This document shows, one piece after another, positions 17,009-23,501 of a DNA stretch of 23,501 nt. The first letter of the stretch is position 1. Each line of letters begins with the position of its first letter. Made by a program: the position numbers and the translations under genes. Below the pieces are notes generated by a model that did not search any database, was not told the DNA's origin, and was given only the letters and a program-made list of their open reading frames with translations. The stretch covers positions 1-23,501 of the forward strand of contig JAEWIY010000099.1 in assembly GCA_023386835.1 (NCBI GenBank), in the 5' to 3' direction. This DNA is from Verrucomicrobiota bacterium. GTDB taxonomy: Bacteria; Verrucomicrobiota; Verrucomicrobiia; Opitutales; Opitutaceae.

Positions 17009-17704
17009 CTACGGACGTTCCGACGTCGCCGCGTCCGTCGCCTGGCGCAGAATGTGCAGGCTGGGCCCGGCGAGGTCGTAGACTCCCCAGTCCTCGCCGA
17101 CGTGGAGGAGGGCGTTGTGAGCCTCGAAATCGATTTCGACCCGCACCTGCTCGCCTCCGTGGAAGGTAATGACGAGGTCGGGCACAAAGCGGAGCTTTGT
17201 CACGGTGTCTTCCCGGCCGTGCAGGCCGCCTTCGAAATAGTATAACCGAAATTTCGAGGAATCGGCGGCGGTGAGCGTGTCGGCGAGCAGTTGAAACCAG
17301 CGTGTGATTTCAGCTTCGTCCGAGAGCGTCGTGGAGGCACTGATCGCGATGCCGCGGTGATTCGAGTCCTTCCAGAGATCCGGCGCCACGGCGGTGTCGA
17401 CCGCCCGCACGAGCTGCCAAACCTCGACGTGCGTCGCGTTCAGATAGCCGGCCGCGAGCAGCGGAACGGGGTCCGGTGGTCGCGTGAGTTCAATGGCCTC
17501 GTACCAACACGATTGGAGACCGCACGCGCATAAGTGCGGATTCTTCGGGATGAAGCCAGTGTCACTCGGGCGGTTCGCCCACCCGGGCCAGTCGACCTGC
17601 AACTCGGGAGTGTTCAGATTCAACGTGGGGAGCGGCGGCGGAGTGTGCTCCGCGTAAAGCGCGCCAATGCACGCGCTCAAGAAGAGGGTGAAGCGGACGT
17701 TCAT
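17009..17704 (-). CDS. Exported protein of unknown function, 231 residues
   Basis: I do not recognise this protein. Residues 1-18 form a signal peptide (hydrophobic core, end at ALYA). The mature part has a Pro-rich start, a Cys-rich motif HLCACGLQSCW (57-67, with C59, C61 and C66), a mixed alpha/beta middle with RWFQLLADTLTAADSSKFRLYYFEGG-like strands, and a C-terminal beta-rich part (VRVEIDFEAHNALLHVGEDWG-like). The ATG at 17704 is the only start that exposes the signal peptide. It begins 25 bases after a GTTAGGC sequence that looks like the end of an integron attC site, so the gene may be a captured cassette. No second attC is seen after its stop. A role in the periplasm or cell envelope is likely, with no further function supported. 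Confidence 0.75.
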   Translation of the reverse strand: MNVRFTLFLSACIGALYAEHTPPPLPTLNLNTPELQVDWPGWANRPSDTGFIPKNPHLCACGLQSCWYEAIELTRPPDPVPLLAAGYLNATHVEVWQLVRAVDTAVAPDLWKDSNHRGIAISASTTLSDEAEITRWFQLLADTLTAADSSKFRLYYFEGGLHGREDTVTKLRFVPDLVITFHGGEQVRVEIDFEAHNALLHVGEDWGVYDLAGPSLHILRQATDAATSERP

Positions 17705-17721
17705 GTCAGCAGGGCCGGGTG

Positions 17722-17782
17722 CGCCTAACGCTCCACCGAAGTGAAGCGGTTCGGCTCAGCCGGCATCATGGCGTCGTTGGCG
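17722..17782 (-). mobile_element. attC-like recombination site (candidate)
   Basis: On the minus strand this 61-base element starts CGCCAACG and ends CGTTAGGCG, which pair with one bulged base. Inside them, CGCC and GGAG can pair with one mismatch, like the L''/L' boxes. The end contains GTTAGGC, a perfect match to the attC core GTTRRRY. The inner part has a CCGAA/TTCGG stem. No integron integrase gene and no second attC are in the window, and the other core box has C where a purine is usual, so this is a candidate only. Confidence 0.35.
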
Positions 17783-17837
17783 GCTTCAAGCAAGGCCTTC
17801 CATCCGCGTTCGACTTGGTCTGCGCAACTTCCGTCAA

Positions 17838-17927
17838 ATGTGTCCGGTCGGACGACTCCCCTTCGTCGACTATCACTTCATCAACGCCCAAGGGACGATT
17901 GAGGAAGTAGGAAGCCCTTTTGCGTGA
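17838..17927 (+). CDS. Possible tiny open frame, 29 residues
   Basis: ATG 17838 to TGA 17927 encodes a short peptide ending FINAQGTIEEVGSPFA. Its composition looks more protein-like than its neighbours, but I recognise no family. The frame is open upstream to 17745 without another ATG. Its stop overlaps the next ATG by one base. It could be a gene remnant or chance. Confidence 0.2.
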   Translation: MCPVGRLPFVDYHFINAQGTIEEVGSPFA

Positions 17928-18007
17928 TGCTCATCGTTCTTGGTATCCTGATCCTGTTCACCGTGGTGGTTGCGCTCGACAGCGCGGACCCCGCTTCTCC
18001 TCGGTGA
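17927..18007 (+). CDS. Possible small membrane peptide, 26 residues
   Basis: ATG 17927 to TGA 18007 encodes a 26-residue peptide with one hydrophobic run, LIVLGILILFTVVVAL, long enough for a single membrane helix, followed by a short polar tail. The start overlaps the stop of the upstream tiny frame (TGATG). A purine-rich stretch at about 17901-17914 could act in initiation but is far from the ATG. It may be a genuine small membrane protein or the remnant of a larger gene. The DHFR-family gene starts 64 bases later. Confidence 0.25.
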   Translation: MLIVLGILILFTVVVALDSADPASPR

Positions 18008-18071
18008 CGTGCAGCGCATCGAGAACGACGCCCACGGTCACGTCCACCCGCCTGCCAACCTTCTTTGTGCC

Positions 18072-18758
18072 ATGAGAAAACTTATTGCTGCCACCTTCAT
18101 CAGTCTCGACGGCGTCCTGCAGGCCCCAGGTGGCCCGGAGGAGGATCCCGTTGGCGGTTTCAAGTTCGGCGGCTGGACCGCACCCTATTTTGACGAAGCG
18201 CTCGGAGGGGTGATGGACGAGCTTTTTGCCCAGCCGTTCGATTTGGTGCTGGGTCGGAAGACCTACGAGATCTTCGCGGCGCATTGGCCGTATATCTCAA
18301 CGGAGCCGGGCGCACCGGGCTACGATCCAGGCGAGGCCGAGATCGCGAGGCTGTTCAACCGCGCCACCAAACATGTGGCCACGCGGACGCTGACGTCATT
18401 CGACTGGAACAACAGCCAGAGCCTCGGCCCCGATGTGGTGGCGACGCTGCGGAAACTGAAGGCGTCGGACGGTCCGGCCCTGTTGCTCCAAGGTAGCGGG
18501 AACTTGATCCAGACGTTGCTCGCGGCGGATTTGATCGACGAATTTCGACTGTTGATCTTCCCGGTGGTGCTGGGCTCGGGCAAACGCCTGCTCGGCTCGG
18601 GTGCGAAGCCCGGTGCGCTGCGCCTCGTGCAGCAATCAGCGTCTCCTTCCGGCGTGATCCACGCCGTCTACGAGCGCGCGGGCGGGGTGAAGACCGGCTC
18701 GTTAGCCGCGTCCACACCCAGTGCGGCTGAACTCGAACGCCGACGAAAGCTCGAGTGA
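18072..18758 (+). CDS. Dihydrofolate reductase family protein (RibD C-terminal domain)
   Basis: This 228-residue protein has the RibD C-terminal/dihydrofolate reductase-like fold. Members bind NADPH and reduce pterin- or pyrimidine-like substrates, but most stand-alone versions have no known substrate. RKLIAATFISLDGVLQ (2-17) is the typical first strand and loop, LVLGRKTYE (58-66) the conserved nucleotide-site segment, LLLQGSGNLIQTLLAADLIDE (137-157) the second signature, and PVVLGSGKRL (164-173) the third. The last 25 residues are a polar tail beyond the domain. The ATG at 18072 was chosen because the family begins with M-R/K-K; the leader is pyrimidine-rich with no Shine-Dalgarno sequence. 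It is convergent with the 575-residue gene. A 6-bp hairpin at 18767-18786 may help end transcription. Confidence 0.9.
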   Translation: MRKLIAATFISLDGVLQAPGGPEEDPVGGFKFGGWTAPYFDEALGGVMDELFAQPFDLVLGRKTYEIFAAHWPYISTEPGAPGYDPGEAEIARLFNRATKHVATRTLTSFDWNNSQSLGPDVVATLRKLKASDGPALLLQGSGNLIQTLLAADLIDEFRLLIFPVVLGSGKRLLGSGAKPGALRLVQQSASPSGVIHAVYERAGGVKTGSLAASTPSAAELERRRKLE

Positions 18759-18766
18759 GATCACCC

Positions 18767-18786
18767 CGCCGCGTGCGAAGGCGGCG
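18767..18786. terminator. Weak hairpin between convergent genes
   Basis: Arms 18767-18772 and 18781-18786 form a perfect 6-bp GC stem with an eight-base loop just after the DHFR-family stop. No U-tract follows. It sits in the 89-base gap before the end of the convergent 575-residue gene, so a terminator role is plausible but weakly supported. Confidence 0.25.
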
Positions 18787-18847
18787 AATTCAAGACTGTC
18801 ACACCCGTGTATCGAACTGGTCACGACGGAGCCTGCTCCATCGGCTG

Positions 18848-20575
18848 CTACGCGTGATCGCCGGTCCGCCATTCCTGGCGGCGCAGGAACGCGTCGAGGT
18901 TCATCTTGTTCAAAGGTGTTGTGCCTAGGGTTTTGTTCAGCAGCTCGTCCATCCGTGAGGAACGACGTTTTTTTGCGCCCAGTTGGAGGAGGTACGCCCG
19001 TAACTTGGTTTTCAGTTCTTCGTGTGTCACTGGTTCGGTACCAATCATGGCTGCCAGAGTGGCTGACGGAGTGATTTTCTCCTCGGCTGGCATCTCGGTT
19101 GGTTTTGCTGCCGGCGCAGACACAGCGGTTTTTCGGCGGCGAACTGCGCGCCCGAGCCGCAGGAGCCGGGTCAGTTGGGTCTCCTTCAGCCCCGCCCACG
19201 CGAGCTCCTGCGCATCAGGCAGTCGGCCGTTGATGCTCTGGTAGAGCTCGAGGTAGTTCTTTACCTGCGATACCAACGCCTCGGTTGGACCGTGTGGTCT
19301 GCGGGCCGCGGACGTGCGCTTTGAAGATTCCGCCTCCTCGATCGCGGAGCGCGCAATCTCGTCCAGGTTTTTCGTCCAATCCGTGAGGGCCACCGCGGCT
19401 GAGATGCCCTTCTGCTTCGGCCGCGCGGAACGAGGGCGGCGTGGCCGCGTGGGCGTTGGGGCCGGCCATCGAGTCCAGAACGTGCCCGCGAGCGTTTGGC
19501 TGCGAATGGTATCCGGCAGGGTGCGACTCGCGATGGCTTCGCTCGACCAATCCGCGGCCCGCAACGCTTCCAGTCCGCGTTGAATCATGGGCGGCCACGT
19601 CACCGCCGCTCGAACGCCGACCCCGATCAGAGCGCGCAGGGCAGCCACGTCGGGGTGCCCCGGCGCCAGCGTCTCCAGATGCTCCAGCACCGCTTCGGGA
19701 AGCTCCTTCTTTTTTCGCTGCAGAACGAGATGGGCGAGCACGATGCCGAGCCACGGATCTTCAAACTTCGTCCCGAACAGCTCCGCTTCGACCTCCTCTT
19801 CCGGAAGATACAACCGGCCGTCCCGCAGTGAGCGCATCGCGGCCTCGATCTGTCCTCCTCGTTCGTCGTGCACGAAGTTGCGGTCAACCGGGCAGAGGTG
19901 CACGCTGAGCTTGTGTGGGATCGGCGTCGCCGAAGCTCCCTGATCGCTGAAAAACACCAGCATCACCCAGCCTGCCGGCAGCCACAGCGATTGCCGCACG
20001 AGACCTGCGGCGGCGTCGGTCCATTGCAGCACATGCCCGCCCGGGGAGCCGGGCAGCGTGGCGATGGCCCAGCGATTGTTCGGATCGATTTTCGTTTCCG
20101 CGTTCGCCAGCGGTACTCCCTTTTTGCCGTTTAACAGCACGGACCAGCCGTCCCAGGATAGCGCTGGAACAGACCGCTCCGCCGCATCCCTTGTCACCAT
20201 CACGTAAATACGTTCCCCTGAATCGTGGCGGGCGATCACCTCCGCCAAGGGCTCCCGGAGTGCCGCATGACCGTTGGTTGAGCCCGGCACCGGAGCCGGC
20301 GAGCACAGCAGATGAGCCGGTGTGTCCGGGTATTCGAGTTCCACCGTTCGGCCAGGCAGGATGATCGCTGGCGCTTCAAACGGATCATAATCGGATTCGA
20401 CCCGCACACGGTACAGCCCGGCGGGCAGCGTGCAGTCGAGCTTTCCAAAACTGAACTGCACGAGCGCGAGGTGGCTGTCGATGATCAGGATGCGTCGGCG
20501 GCTGATCCCCACCGCCTCAGCCGAGGGGTGGACGACAAGCCGGCCGGATGCGGCTGGATCAGGGGAGGTCGACAT
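18848..20575 (-). CDS. Unknown 575-residue protein, third gene of the caspase operon
   Basis: I do not recognise a named family. No signal peptide or membrane helix is evident, so it is probably cytoplasmic. Residues 10-82 are beta-rich with KLDCTLPAGLYRVRVES and IILPGRTVELEY, like small PEGA- or transthyretin-type sandwiches. Residues 120-230 are also beta-rich (DGWSVLLNGKKGVPL, RWAIATLPGSPGGHVLQW). Residues 236-325 are helical, with FEDPWLGIVLAHLVL (271-285) and LAPGHPDVAALRAL (303-316). Residues 369-390 are a basic Pro/Arg-rich linker, and 395-575 are mostly helical and basic. The ATG at 20575 overlaps the last 17 bases of the caspase gene, pointing to translational coupling; the frame is open to 20710, but that would bury the start deep in the caspase gene. 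It may be a sensor, scaffold or substrate of the caspase; that is inference. Confidence 0.8.
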   Translation of the reverse strand: MSTSPDPAASGRLVVHPSAEAVGISRRRILIIDSHLALVQFSFGKLDCTLPAGLYRVRVESDYDPFEAPAIILPGRTVELEYPDTPAHLLCSPAPVPGSTNGHAALREPLAEVIARHDSGERIYVMVTRDAAERSVPALSWDGWSVLLNGKKGVPLANAETKIDPNNRWAIATLPGSPGGHVLQWTDAAAGLVRQSLWLPAGWVMLVFFSDQGASATPIPHKLSVHLCPVDRNFVHDERGGQIEAAMRSLRDGRLYLPEEEVEAELFGTKFEDPWLGIVLAHLVLQRKKKELPEAVLEHLETLAPGHPDVAALRALIGVGVRAAVTWPPMIQRGLEALRAADWSSEAIASRTLPDTIRSQTLAGTFWTRWPAPTPTRPRRPRSARPKQKGISAAVALTDWTKNLDEIARSAIEEAESSKRTSAARRPHGPTEALVSQVKNYLELYQSINGRLPDAQELAWAGLKETQLTRLLRLGRAVRRRKTAVSAPAAKPTEMPAEEKITPSATLAAMIGTEPVTHEELKTKLRAYLLQLGAKKRRSSRMDELLNKTLGTTPLNKMNLDAFLRRQEWRTGDHA

Positions 20576-21659
20576 GAACGGGCAGGCTGAGGACGGTGAT
20601 CGACTGGAGGCGTTCGCCCGCGTGGAGCGGGTCGGCGCCCTGCGGGACGATAAGATAACTGCCGCCGGGCAACTGCACCCGATGCGTAAAACCGTCCGGA
20701 TCCACCACAAACCCGAACCGCTCCTTCACTCCGCCGCCTGCATAGACAATCGCATCGAGGGCGCTGACGCCGGCGAATTGCCGGGCCTCCTTGGTCGAGG
20801 CGACCACCTCGTGGGTGCGCTGTGGTGAACGCACGAATACAATCCCGGGGTCGAAGGAGATCTCCGGGTTCTGCGACACGTTGAGAAACCGTTTGGTCAG
20901 CGCCGGCACGTCATTGTAGAGAAAGTCGCTCAATTTCTCCGACGTCACCTCACCGCCGACCACGCCGCCGCGCAGACCCTGCAGCAAGGAATGCGTGAAG
21001 AAGCTGTGCGTCAGCCCGGCCTCGGGCGGCGGTTCGTAGGCTTTCTTCCGCGTGCGGCTGGCCGAGGCATAGAACACCTTCGACCCGAGCTCCGAATTAA
21101 AACCCTTGTAGCGGTCCATCAGGAAGGGCGGTGGCGCGATCGCGCTGTAGGCGAACTCGCGGCACGCATCCGCGATCACCACGATCTCGGCGAAGACACT
21201 GTCCTTGCGCAGCGTATTCAGCAGCCCGCGGGTGGAAATGTGCATGCCAAGGTAGTCGTGGCTCGAGTTGGCCGCGATCACCACGGTGTCGTCGCCGCTC
21301 GCATCGATGCCATGGCCGGAGATGTAGAAGTAGAAGCGGCTTTGCTCCCACGCCTTCTTCTGCTCCGTGGCCAACGGCAGTTCGTCCTTCGCGGCGTGAA
21401 ACGCGCGCACCACCGTGAGGATCGCCCGGTAGATCTCCTCCTGGAGCGGCACCGGCGGGCGGCGCGAGTCGAGCTTCGGGCTCTCGCGGGTGATGAGATG
21501 CACGTTCTCCGCCGGCAATTGGCCGCCATCGGGATCACCCAGCCAGCCAGCCATTTCGATCGCGTCGGCGAGCGGGCAGGTCAGGTTGCGTTTGCCGCCA
21601 TCCAGCTCCGGATACTGGTCGATGCCGACCACCACCGCGTAGTGCCAAGGGTGTGACAT
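20559..21659 (-). CDS. Caspase-like cysteine peptidase (C14)
   Basis: This is a predicted cysteine endopeptidase of the caspase/metacaspase clan, 366 residues. YAVVVGIDQYPEL (7-19) is the usual first strand with the G-I-x-x-Y start. FYISGHGID (111-119) carries catalytic H116, and VVIADACRE (160-168) carries catalytic C166. D164, two residues before the cysteine, is the position that in metacaspases and orthocaspases favours basic P1 residues. FFTHSLLQGLRGG (220-232) and the SEKLSDFL segment fit the end of the p10-like part, at about residue 280. The last 85 residues (KEARQFAGVSALDAIVY onward) are an extra beta-rich domain with LPGGSYLIVPQG. It begins 3 bases after the hydrolase stop, and its end overlaps the next start. 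The ATG at 21659 gives the normal caspase N-terminus. Role in proteolytic signalling, defence or cell death is inferred. Confidence 0.92.
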   Translation of the reverse strand: MSHPWHYAVVVGIDQYPELDGGKRNLTCPLADAIEMAGWLGDPDGGQLPAENVHLITRESPKLDSRRPPVPLQEEIYRAILTVVRAFHAAKDELPLATEQKKAWEQSRFYFYISGHGIDASGDDTVVIAANSSHDYLGMHISTRGLLNTLRKDSVFAEIVVIADACREFAYSAIAPPPFLMDRYKGFNSELGSKVFYASASRTRKKAYEPPPEAGLTHSFFTHSLLQGLRGGVVGGEVTSEKLSDFLYNDVPALTKRFLNVSQNPEISFDPGIVFVRSPQRTHEVVASTKEARQFAGVSALDAIVYAGGGVKERFGFVVDPDGFTHRVQLPGGSYLIVPQGADPLHAGERLQSITVLSLPVHVDLP

Positions 21660-21662
21660 GGT

Positions 21663-23168
21663 TCAGTGGCGCACAAAGTGAAGGAACGAGCGAATCGTGC
21701 CCGGGGTGTCATCGAAAGCGCCGTGCGTGTAGCTGTCGCAGCGCAGCCCGTCACCGCGGTCTTCGCCGGAGAGCACGATCTGATCGGGTTGGCTCCGCAG
21801 GAAGGTTCCCACCGTGATGACTTCGGGATTCGAATACGGATGTTTCTCGCGATAATAGCGCAGCATGCCGACCAAGGGTTGGTCGCAGGTGCCGTCACCC
21901 TGCTCGTCCTCAAACAGACCCGATACCAGGTACAGCAACGAGGCCGGGTAAACGCCCTTCACCTCGAAGTAGCCGGTCTCGTGCGAATCGGTGAGTGAAT
22001 ACAACCGAAAGCGCTGGAAGAGCGGTTGCCGGGCGTGCTCCTGCAGGACCGCGGCAAACAGGTCGTGGCGGCAGGCCGGCGCGAGAAAGACGAGGCGGTC
22101 GATGGTCACCGGTGTCTGGTGCAGGACCGAACCGGCCTGGCTGCGCCTGCGCGCGAGGTGCAGAAGGAGTTTGCACGCGTAGATGGAGCCTGCGCTGTGC
22201 CCCACGATCGAGAGCGAGGGCAACGGTCGCCCCACGGACTGCAGGCGTCGAAAGTTCTCATCCAAGAGCTGCAGGAGCAGCCATCCGCCGCGGGCGGGAT
22301 CCTGGCCCACGTTTTCAAACGTGTCCGCCGCCTCCTGCTTCATGAAGCCCCAAACCGCGGTGCCGATCGCGTCGAGGAACAACTCGCGGCAGATCTCCTC
22401 CACGATCGTCGCATACAAACCGTGGTCGGATTTCCGGTAGAAACGCCGGGTGACGCGGGCAGCGATCTTCACGACGTGGACGACCAGCGTGCCGGAGAAC
22501 AGGCCCTTGCCCATCGTTTCGTCCTCCACTCGCGCCTCAACGGCCACATCGCGATCCAAGTGCACCGCTGCCTGCGGCGTGGCGACCGGCGCCTCGCTCA
22601 GCGCGAGGTCCACCTCGCGGTCGAACTCGGCATTCAGCGTGCGATCGGTCTGCACTTCGCGCTCGAGAAACGTCACCTCGAAGGTCTGCAGGTCGGCCTC
22701 GTCCAGCTCGAAGTTCACGTCGGCAAACGGCGTTGCGCCGGCTTCCAGTTTGGCGAGCTCCTCCTCGATCTCCGCGTCGTCGGGAGCGTTGCCGGGCGAA
22801 GCGATCCCTTTGCCCGCGGGGCCCAGCTTCGCGACGAAGAACTTGAGCAACCGCACAAGCAGCTTCTTGAAGACGGGCTTGTCCGCGACCTCGCTCAAGT
22901 TTTTGACGGCGTCGAACAATCCTGTGCGCCAGACGATGAAGATCGGGAATACGCCGGCGTCGTCGTAGAACGGCAGCAGGTGCTCGGCCGTGCCGTGCGC
23001 GCTTTCCTTTTTCACCAACCCGCCGTGCAAATGGATGGCGATCGGCTGCGTGGAGGCGACGGCGCGCGCCACCACGTCGGCCACATGCTGGCGGGTGGAG
23101 AAATCGTCCAGCCGGCCATCCTTGGCGGTTTGGATGAGGTGATCGCGAATTGGGGTGGAAGTGGACAT
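21663..23168 (-). CDS. Alpha/beta hydrolase (serine hydrolase) with large insertion, first gene of the caspase operon
   Basis: This is a predicted serine hydrolase (lipase/esterase-like alpha/beta fold), 501 residues. PIAIHLHGGLV (42-52) is the oxyanion strand and loop. SLSIVGHSAGSIYA (318-331) is the nucleophile elbow, G-H-S-A-G, with S325. LVFLAPACRHDLF (359-371) follows, and SYTHGAFDD (479-487) offers H482 as catalytic histidine; the acid is probably an Asp in the 390-470 region. Residues 100-290 are an insertion between core strands, with an acidic stretch and a helical HGLYATIVEEICRELF segment (249-264), perhaps a lid or regulatory domain. No signal peptide is seen. The ATG at 23168 is preferred over GTG 23231, which would add an Arg-rich tail. 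Substrate (lipid, ester or protein) unknown. It leads the operon with the caspase. Confidence 0.88.
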   Translation of the reverse strand: MSTSTPIRDHLIQTAKDGRLDDFSTRQHVADVVARAVASTQPIAIHLHGGLVKKESAHGTAEHLLPFYDDAGVFPIFIVWRTGLFDAVKNLSEVADKPVFKKLLVRLLKFFVAKLGPAGKGIASPGNAPDDAEIEEELAKLEAGATPFADVNFELDEADLQTFEVTFLEREVQTDRTLNAEFDREVDLALSEAPVATPQAAVHLDRDVAVEARVEDETMGKGLFSGTLVVHVVKIAARVTRRFYRKSDHGLYATIVEEICRELFLDAIGTAVWGFMKQEAADTFENVGQDPARGGWLLLQLLDENFRRLQSVGRPLPSLSIVGHSAGSIYACKLLLHLARRRSQAGSVLHQTPVTIDRLVFLAPACRHDLFAAVLQEHARQPLFQRFRLYSLTDSHETGYFEVKGVYPASLLYLVSGLFEDEQGDGTCDQPLVGMLRYYREKHPYSNPEVITVGTFLRSQPDQIVLSGEDRGDGLRCDSYTHGAFDDTPGTIRSFLHFVRH

Positions 23169-23501
23169 GCGGAGGAGAAGGCAGGCGTCAGGAGATCTGC
23201 CCTGTCGCTGAGCCGGCGGACGTCGCTTCACCGATCAAACCGGGACGCAAACCGCAGCGGACGGAGACGGGAGCGAGATCGCTGGCGATAACGGGGTGGC
23301 CGCCGGAATCACGACCGGGCCACGGAAGACGAAGCTCGGGGAAAACGACGGTGGGGACTGGCGCAGAGCATACCCAAATGGCCCTAGTGGGTAAATCGGG
23401 GAAAGGCTGGCGATTGGGCCGACGCGCAGCGGCCTGCCACACTCCGGCGCCGTCGGAGTCGTTTGTTGTCAGCGCGATCGGTTAAGGCCCCTCACGCGTT
23501 C
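23169..23501. other. Upstream region of the hydrolase-caspase operon
   Basis: No gene is supported in these 333 bases at the right edge. They hold the candidate promoter at 23367-23395 and a GC-rich leader. The leader just before the ATG at 23168 is pyrimidine-rich on the minus strand. The next gene on this side is outside the window. Confidence 0.4.
23367..23395 (-). promoter_or_regulatory. Candidate sigma-70 promoter of the hydrolase-caspase operon
   Basis: On the minus strand, TTTACC (23395-23390) and TATGCT (23372-23367) match four of six bases each of the -35 and -10 boxes with a 17-base spacer. It points at the hydrolase gene with a leader of about 190 bases. Matches of this quality occur by chance, so the call is tentative. 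Confidence 0.35.

Larger units (their letters stand above)
17705..18071. other. Intergenic region with attC-like site and tiny frames
   Basis: This 367-base gap lies between the divergent 231-residue gene and the DHFR-family gene. It holds the attC-like site at 17722-17782 and the two overlapping tiny frames at 17838-18007. I could not pick a clear promoter in either direction. Confidence 0.5.

Noticed and set aside
22026..23291. A 421-codon plus-strand open frame
   Set aside because: It is antisense to the hydrolase with its GHSAG motif and has no recognisable features of its own.

Overview
The window looks like chromosomal DNA of a high-GC bacterium from the Verrucomicrobiota, most likely an Opitutaceae-type organism, although Planctomycetota cannot be excluded. 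The reasons are two Tat-exported Gfo/Idh/MocA oxidoreductases, a secreted sulfatase, a secreted SASA-family esterase with tandem carbohydrate-binding-like modules, a secreted protein ending in an Ig-like domain with the WYKDG motif, and many starts without a Shine-Dalgarno sequence but with a pyrimidine-rich leader. This placement is inference from gene content; no rRNA, tRNA or marker gene is present.

Layout. (1) 1-916, minus: a Tat-exported Gfo/Idh/MocA oxidoreductase cut by the window edge. (2) 1323-2591, minus: a GT4 glycosyltransferase. (3) 3148-8003, plus: a tight four-gene surface-polysaccharide operon of GT2 glycosyltransferase, Wzx-like flippase, polysaccharide pyruvyl transferase family protein and nitroreductase with a long N-terminal extension; the last three genes overlap by 1-4 bases. 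(4) 8270-13745: a secreted-carbohydrate block of SASA esterase with four 133-residue modules (plus), a convergent sulfatase (minus), and a second Tat-exported oxidoreductase divergent from the sulfatase. (5) 14075-17704: three exported proteins, namely an Ig-like-domain protein, a TPR-like protein with conserved-looking histidines, and a 231-residue orphan whose start sits next to an attC-like site. (6) 17838-18758: two overlapping tiny open frames and a dihydrofolate reductase/RibD C-terminal family protein. (7) 18848-23168, minus: a compact three-gene operon of serine alpha/beta hydrolase, caspase-like (C14) peptidase and an unrecognised 575-residue protein.

How the genes may work together. 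Regions 1-4 fit a lifestyle of making an extracellular glycan and breaking down decorated (sulfated, acetylated) glycans outside the cytoplasm. The best candidate for an undescribed system is region 7. Hydrolase and caspase are 3 bases apart, and caspase and 575-residue gene overlap by 17 bases, so they are almost certainly co-expressed. Both enzymes keep recognisable catalytic motifs. The third protein joins a beta-rich N-terminus to a basic linker and a helical C-terminus, which could make it a sensor, scaffold or caspase substrate. A role in regulated cell death or defence is a hypothesis from this architecture and is not shown by the sequence.
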